Made by a program: the position numbers and the translations under genes
Shown here: positions 61,267-64,000 of the stretch, in pieces
Layout: each line of letters starts with the position of its first letter
Numbering within the stretch: position 1 is the stretch's first letter
Notes under the pieces: model-generated
The model's database searches: none
Told to the model about the DNA's origin: nothing
What the model saw: the letters and a program-made list of their open reading frames with translations, nothing else
Assembly: GCF_965138225.1 (NCBI RefSeq)
Contig: NZ_CBCSAX010000006.1
Origin: Helicobacter_D ganmani
Lineage (GTDB): Bacteria; Campylobacterota; Campylobacteria; Campylobacterales; Helicobacteraceae
Length of the DNA: 64,000 nt
Reading direction: 5' to 3' (one strand)

Positions 61267-62256
61267 TCACAGCCACTTTGGATTTGCGGTGAAACTAACA
61301 AGTAGCCAAATCTTATAACTTGGAATCTCTAAAGATTGTTCAATTTTGTTACGAATCACATCTATTTCACCTGCACTCAATTTTGCATTTGCGTCTGTTA
61401 CCAAAAGATTCACTTCAATCATAAAAAACCTTCCACTTTTTGCGACATGTGTATCATAATCCTCAAATCCATATTCTGCACTTAAATTTTCCATAACTTC
61501 TGTAATTTTATCATCTAATTCTTGAGGAGCAATCATCATCAAATCTTTAAGATTTGCAATAAAAATCTTAACAGGTGTGAAAGCCAAAAACACACTTAAT
61601 AGCACAAGCAAAATCGGGTCAATATAACGCGTCAAAGATTCTTGTTGTTCTGGGTCAAACAGCACAATCGCCCCAAAAGCAAACAACGCTCCAAGATATA
61701 AAACACAATCAATTTTCCACTCTACATTATCCACACCAATAAGTTCAGAATCTAGTCGTTTAGCATAAAATCGCGTAAAAACAAAAATAATCAAGCAAAG
61801 CACAAAAGCACAAAATGTGTAAATTGCCGCTCCATTAATTTGTAAAGTATATCCCCCACTCAAAATATCCTCTATTCCGCCTATTAGAGCATAAATACAA
61901 ACGATGATGAGAATCAAACTCTTAAAAAGATTCACCATAGGTTCAAAACGAACATAACCATATTGAAACACATCATCATCTTCACGATAAATAAAGCGTG
62001 AGGTAATCACACTCAAAAGTCCCAATCCTACTGAAACAAGCGCGATGATTCCATCAAATACGATTGCCGAGCTTTTAAATCCGAGCCCAAAGGCGATTCC
62101 CAAAATTGCCAACAATAAGGCACTATACATAGAAACTTTTAAGACAAATTGTTCTTGTTGATTGTTTGCTAGCAAAGATTGCTGTGTTTGTAAAGGCTGC
62201 AAAAATTTTTGACGCACTTTTCTACCATAATTACTCGTTGGGATTCTCAATTTCAT
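61267..62256 (-). CDS. Divergent cation diffusion facilitator-like transporter
   Basis: A 329-residue membrane protein with CDF topology: SSAIVFDGIIALVSVGLGLL in helix 2 and VDNVEWKIDCVLYLG in helix 5, so the usual HxxxD is ExxxD and the first DxxxD has a single D. Metal choice therefore should differ from the gene at 6826, or function may have shifted. The ATG at 62256 has AGAGG 8 nt upstream; the earlier in-frame start at 62295 is less likely. No neighbours on the same strand. Confidence 0.75.
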   Translation of the reverse strand: MKLRIPTSNYGRKVRQKFLQPLQTQQSLLANNQQEQFVLKVSMYSALLLAILGIAFGLGFKSSAIVFDGIIALVSVGLGLLSVITSRFIYREDDDVFQYGYVRFEPMVNLFKSLILIIVCIYALIGGIEDILSGGYTLQINGAAIYTFCAFVLCLIIFVFTRFYAKRLDSELIGVDNVEWKIDCVLYLGALFAFGAIVLFDPEQQESLTRYIDPILLVLLSVFLAFTPVKIFIANLKDLMMIAPQELDDKITEVMENLSAEYGFEDYDTHVAKSGRFFMIEVNLLVTDANAKLSAGEIDVIRNKIEQSLEIPSYKIWLLVSFTANPKWL

Positions 62257-62369
62257 CAGCAAAACCTCTGTAAATTTGGCAAAATTATAACGCATTTTAA
62301 GATTCTACAACAAAATCCCTCTTTTTAAATTCTAAGGAATGTTTTTGGCTTGTCAAAATTACAGATTTT

Positions 62370-62450
62370 CAGGTGTAAGCAAATCACTTCGCGGAATGCG
62401 CTTTAGCTTCGCCTCGCAAGGACGAGAAATTAAAATTTATTTAACCAAAA
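62370..62450. repeat. Degenerate interspersed repeat piece
   Basis: Contains tcacttcgcggaatgcgctt, tagcttcgcctcgcaaggac, reading on the minus strand as the common Helicobacter 'cgtccttgcgaggcgaagc' type repeat. It lies between convergent-away genes and is non-coding. Confidence 0.4.
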
Positions 62451-62473
62451 ATAGGAATCTTTAAAGATAATTT

Positions 62474-62482
62474 TGCTAGGAT
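62474..62482 (+). promoter_or_regulatory. Extended -10 promoter for pstS
   Basis: TGCTAGGAT (TGn plus TAGGAT) ends 33 nt before the pstS ATG. No Pho box is apparent. Confidence 0.5.
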
Positions 62483-62515
62483 TGCGACTTTAAATCTCAC
62501 AATAAGGAATCAATT

Positions 62516-63400
62516 ATGCTAAAAGTCTCTACACTTTTATCTGCTTCAGTTTTGTTGCTCACATTTGGTGCATTTACCGGTTGTGGGTCTAATTCTAAAG
62601 ATTCTTCGGAATCTAGCGCGACAAATGCTTCAAGCGAAAGCTTAGCCGTCTTTGCCAAAGAGCAAGGCAAGATAGATATTGCAGGAGGCACTGCGCATAT
62701 CCCAGTAATGAAAAAGGCGGCAGAAGCAATTATGTCGTTTAACCCTAACATCACCATTAGCATTACAGGGGGTGGCACAGGTGCTGGAATCACAAAAGTT
62801 GGCGAGGGCTTGGTTCAGATTGGTAATACCGGACGCGCACTAAAACCCCAAGAAATTGAAAAATATCAGTTGGTTTCTTTTCCTTTTGCAGTAGATGGAG
62901 TTGCCATTGCGGTGCATAAAGAAAACCCTCTCTCTAATCTCACCAAAGAGCAAGTAAGCCGAATTTTCAGCGGGGAAGTCAAAAATTGGAATGAGCTAGG
63001 AGGCAATGAGGGCGTAATTAACCTCTATGTGCGTGAAGATGGAAGCGGCACACGCGATACTTTTGAATCCAAAGGCTTAAACAAAGGTATAGAGATTCCA
63101 CAAACTGCAAATGTCGTCAGCTCCAATGGTGCGATGAAAATCGCTCTTGCACAAGATAAAAATGCGATTGGTTATGTCGGAATCGGACATTTGGATTCAA
63201 GCATTAAAGGAATCGCATTTGAAAATATTGAACCCACTCAAGAAAAGACAAAAGAAGGTTCTTATCAAATCAGCCGCCTTCTCTATATGAATACAAAAGG
63301 TGAACCACAAGGACTAACTAAGCTTTTTGTGGATTATATTTATTCTAGTGATGGCGCAAAGTTTATTGAACAATCCGGCTATATCCCGCTTCCAAAATGA
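62516..63400 (+). CDS. pstS: Phosphate ABC transporter substrate-binding lipoprotein PstS
   Basis: Binds periplasmic phosphate for PstCAB. Signal peptide with lipobox-like TGCG (Cys about 23), then IDIAGGTAHIPVMKKAAEA, ITGGGTGAGITKVGEG, IGNTGRAL and EDGSGTRDTFE, which carry the phosphate ligands. The 294-residue length is usual for the smaller PstS. The TGA overlaps the pstC ATG. Confidence 0.92.
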   Translation: MLKVSTLLSASVLLLTFGAFTGCGSNSKDSSESSATNASSESLAVFAKEQGKIDIAGGTAHIPVMKKAAEAIMSFNPNITISITGGGTGAGITKVGEGLVQIGNTGRALKPQEIEKYQLVSFPFAVDGVAIAVHKENPLSNLTKEQVSRIFSGEVKNWNELGGNEGVINLYVREDGSGTRDTFESKGLNKGIEIPQTANVVSSNGAMKIALAQDKNAIGYVGIGHLDSSIKGIAFENIEPTQEKTKEGSYQISRLLYMNTKGEPQGLTKLFVDYIYSSDGAKFIEQSGYIPLPK

Positions 63401-64000
63401 AACTTGTCGCAATATTTGCGACAATCATAGCATTAAGCGGAATCTGCCTACTTTTTCTTGTGATTGGTGGGTTTGGACTACAAACACTTGCTTCCAATCC
63501 TAGCTTGACACTTCACTTTAGTTGGAATCCCAAAGCCAATGAATTTGGGGTTTTGACAATGTTTGTTAATTCACTGATTCTAAGCTTTAGCACATTGCTT
63601 GTTGCATTTCCTTGTAGTTTAGCCATCGTCTGCGTTCTCATCTTGCCGATGAAATCCAAAGCAACCAAGCTTTTGCAGAGTATTTTAAACTTTCTTGTGC
63701 GTTTTATGGGTTCTATTCCCACCGTGCTTTACGCCTTTGGTGCATTGTTTTTACTCGTTCCACTCTTAAGAGAGGCTTTTAGCGGAAGCGGGAGAAATCT
63801 GTTAGCCTGTATTTGTGTCTTGAGTCTCGTGATTCTACCCACAATGGTTTTGCTTTTAGAATCTGGACTTAAAAAACCTTTTTCAAATCAGTATTTAAAC
63901 GCTCTCTCGCTTGGATTGCACAACTTTGAAACTTTTTATTTTATCGTGATGCCAAAGGCTAAAGGTGTGCTTATAGGCGCATTTTTACTAGGCTTTGGAA
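63397..64000 (+). CDS. pstC: Phosphate ABC transporter permease PstC (5' part)
   Basis: Starts MKLVAIFATIIALSGICLLF at ATG 63397, overlapping the pstS stop (ATGA), and stays open to the end of the window (about 201 codons). Helices alternate with loops; MFVNSLILSFSTLLVAFPCSLA and MGSIPTVLYAFGAL match the permease. The gene continues beyond the window. Confidence 0.85.
   Translation, partial: MKLVAIFATIIALSGICLLFLVIGGFGLQTLASNPSLTLHFSWNPKANEFGVLTMFVNSLILSFSTLLVAFPCSLAIVCVLILPMKSKATKLLQSILNFLVRFMGSIPTVLYAFGALFLLVPLLREAFSGSGRNLLACICVLSLVILPTMVLLLESGLKKPFSNQYLNALSLGLHNFETFYFIVMPKAKGVLIGAFLLGFG

Overview
The window is chromosomal DNA of an AT-rich epsilonproteobacterium, most probably an enterohepatic Helicobacter of the H. 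canadensis / H. pullorum kind. The main reasons are a single fused rpoB-rpoC gene (2,881 codons), the order nusG-rplK-rplA-rplJ-rplL-rpoBC-rpsL-rpsG-fusA, a tRNA-Thr/Tyr/Gly/Thr-tuf-rpmG-tRNA-Trp-secE cluster, an M23 peptidase-minC-lpxC block, fdhT/fdhU selenium genes, and many poly-G/poly-C tracts in surface-glycan genes. The species name is an inference; family placements come from reading protein motifs and no database was searched.

Layout: 1-1.1 kb pseI (pseudaminic acid for flagellin glycosylation); 1.1-9.5 kb housekeeping and envelope genes (lipoprotein, tRNA-Asn, yebC, a CPDC thioredoxin, M23 peptidase, minC, lpxC, a tsaB-like gene, a cation diffusion facilitator and an orphan AAA+ ATPase); 9.6-11 kb a sodium-coupled transporter with a G8 tract; 11-14 kb a selenium-handling set (fdhT, fdhU, an EF2568-type class V aminotransferase, a DUF3343 protein) followed by a radical-SAM gene that is out of frame at a G-tract; 15-18 kb glmS and galE; 18.3-36 kb a tract-interrupted methyltransferase, then the str/rif ribosomal-RNA polymerase block, tuf and five tRNAs; 36-41 kb a TonB-dependent receptor, a membrane protein, 5-formyl-THF cyclo-ligase and ribonuclease Y.

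From 41.4 to 58.9 kb lies a mostly minus-strand glycan (probably O-antigen/LOS) locus. It encodes RmlA, RmlB, a 3,4-ketoisomerase, a PLP aminotransferase and a sugar N-formyltransferase. Together these would make a dTDP-3-formamido-3,6-dideoxyhexose. The locus also holds WecB, three glycosyltransferases, a NeuD/PglD-type acetyltransferase, a FemAB/GNAT protein, two methyltransferases (one decayed) and a radical-SAM/SPASM enzyme. Embedded in it are two gene pairs unrelated to sugar synthesis: a plus-strand HipA/CtkA-like kinase with a HIRAN-domain partner, and an SMC/ABC-type ATPase with a candidate PD-(D/E)XK nuclease. From 59 to 64 kb come tonB-fliO-fliN-cheX-like, a second divergent CDF protein, and pstS with the start of pstC.

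The most unusual signal is the set of long homopolymer tracts. Six of them share the form GC followed by a G-run on the coding strand. Three lie at the extreme 3' end of a gene or in a small upstream ORF, where the tract length decides whether translation stops at once or continues to the start codon of the next gene. This suggests phase variation acting through translational coupling and C-terminal tails as well as through ordinary on/off frameshifts. Three tracts adjoin N-filled assembly gaps, so their true lengths and possibly some sequence are unknown.
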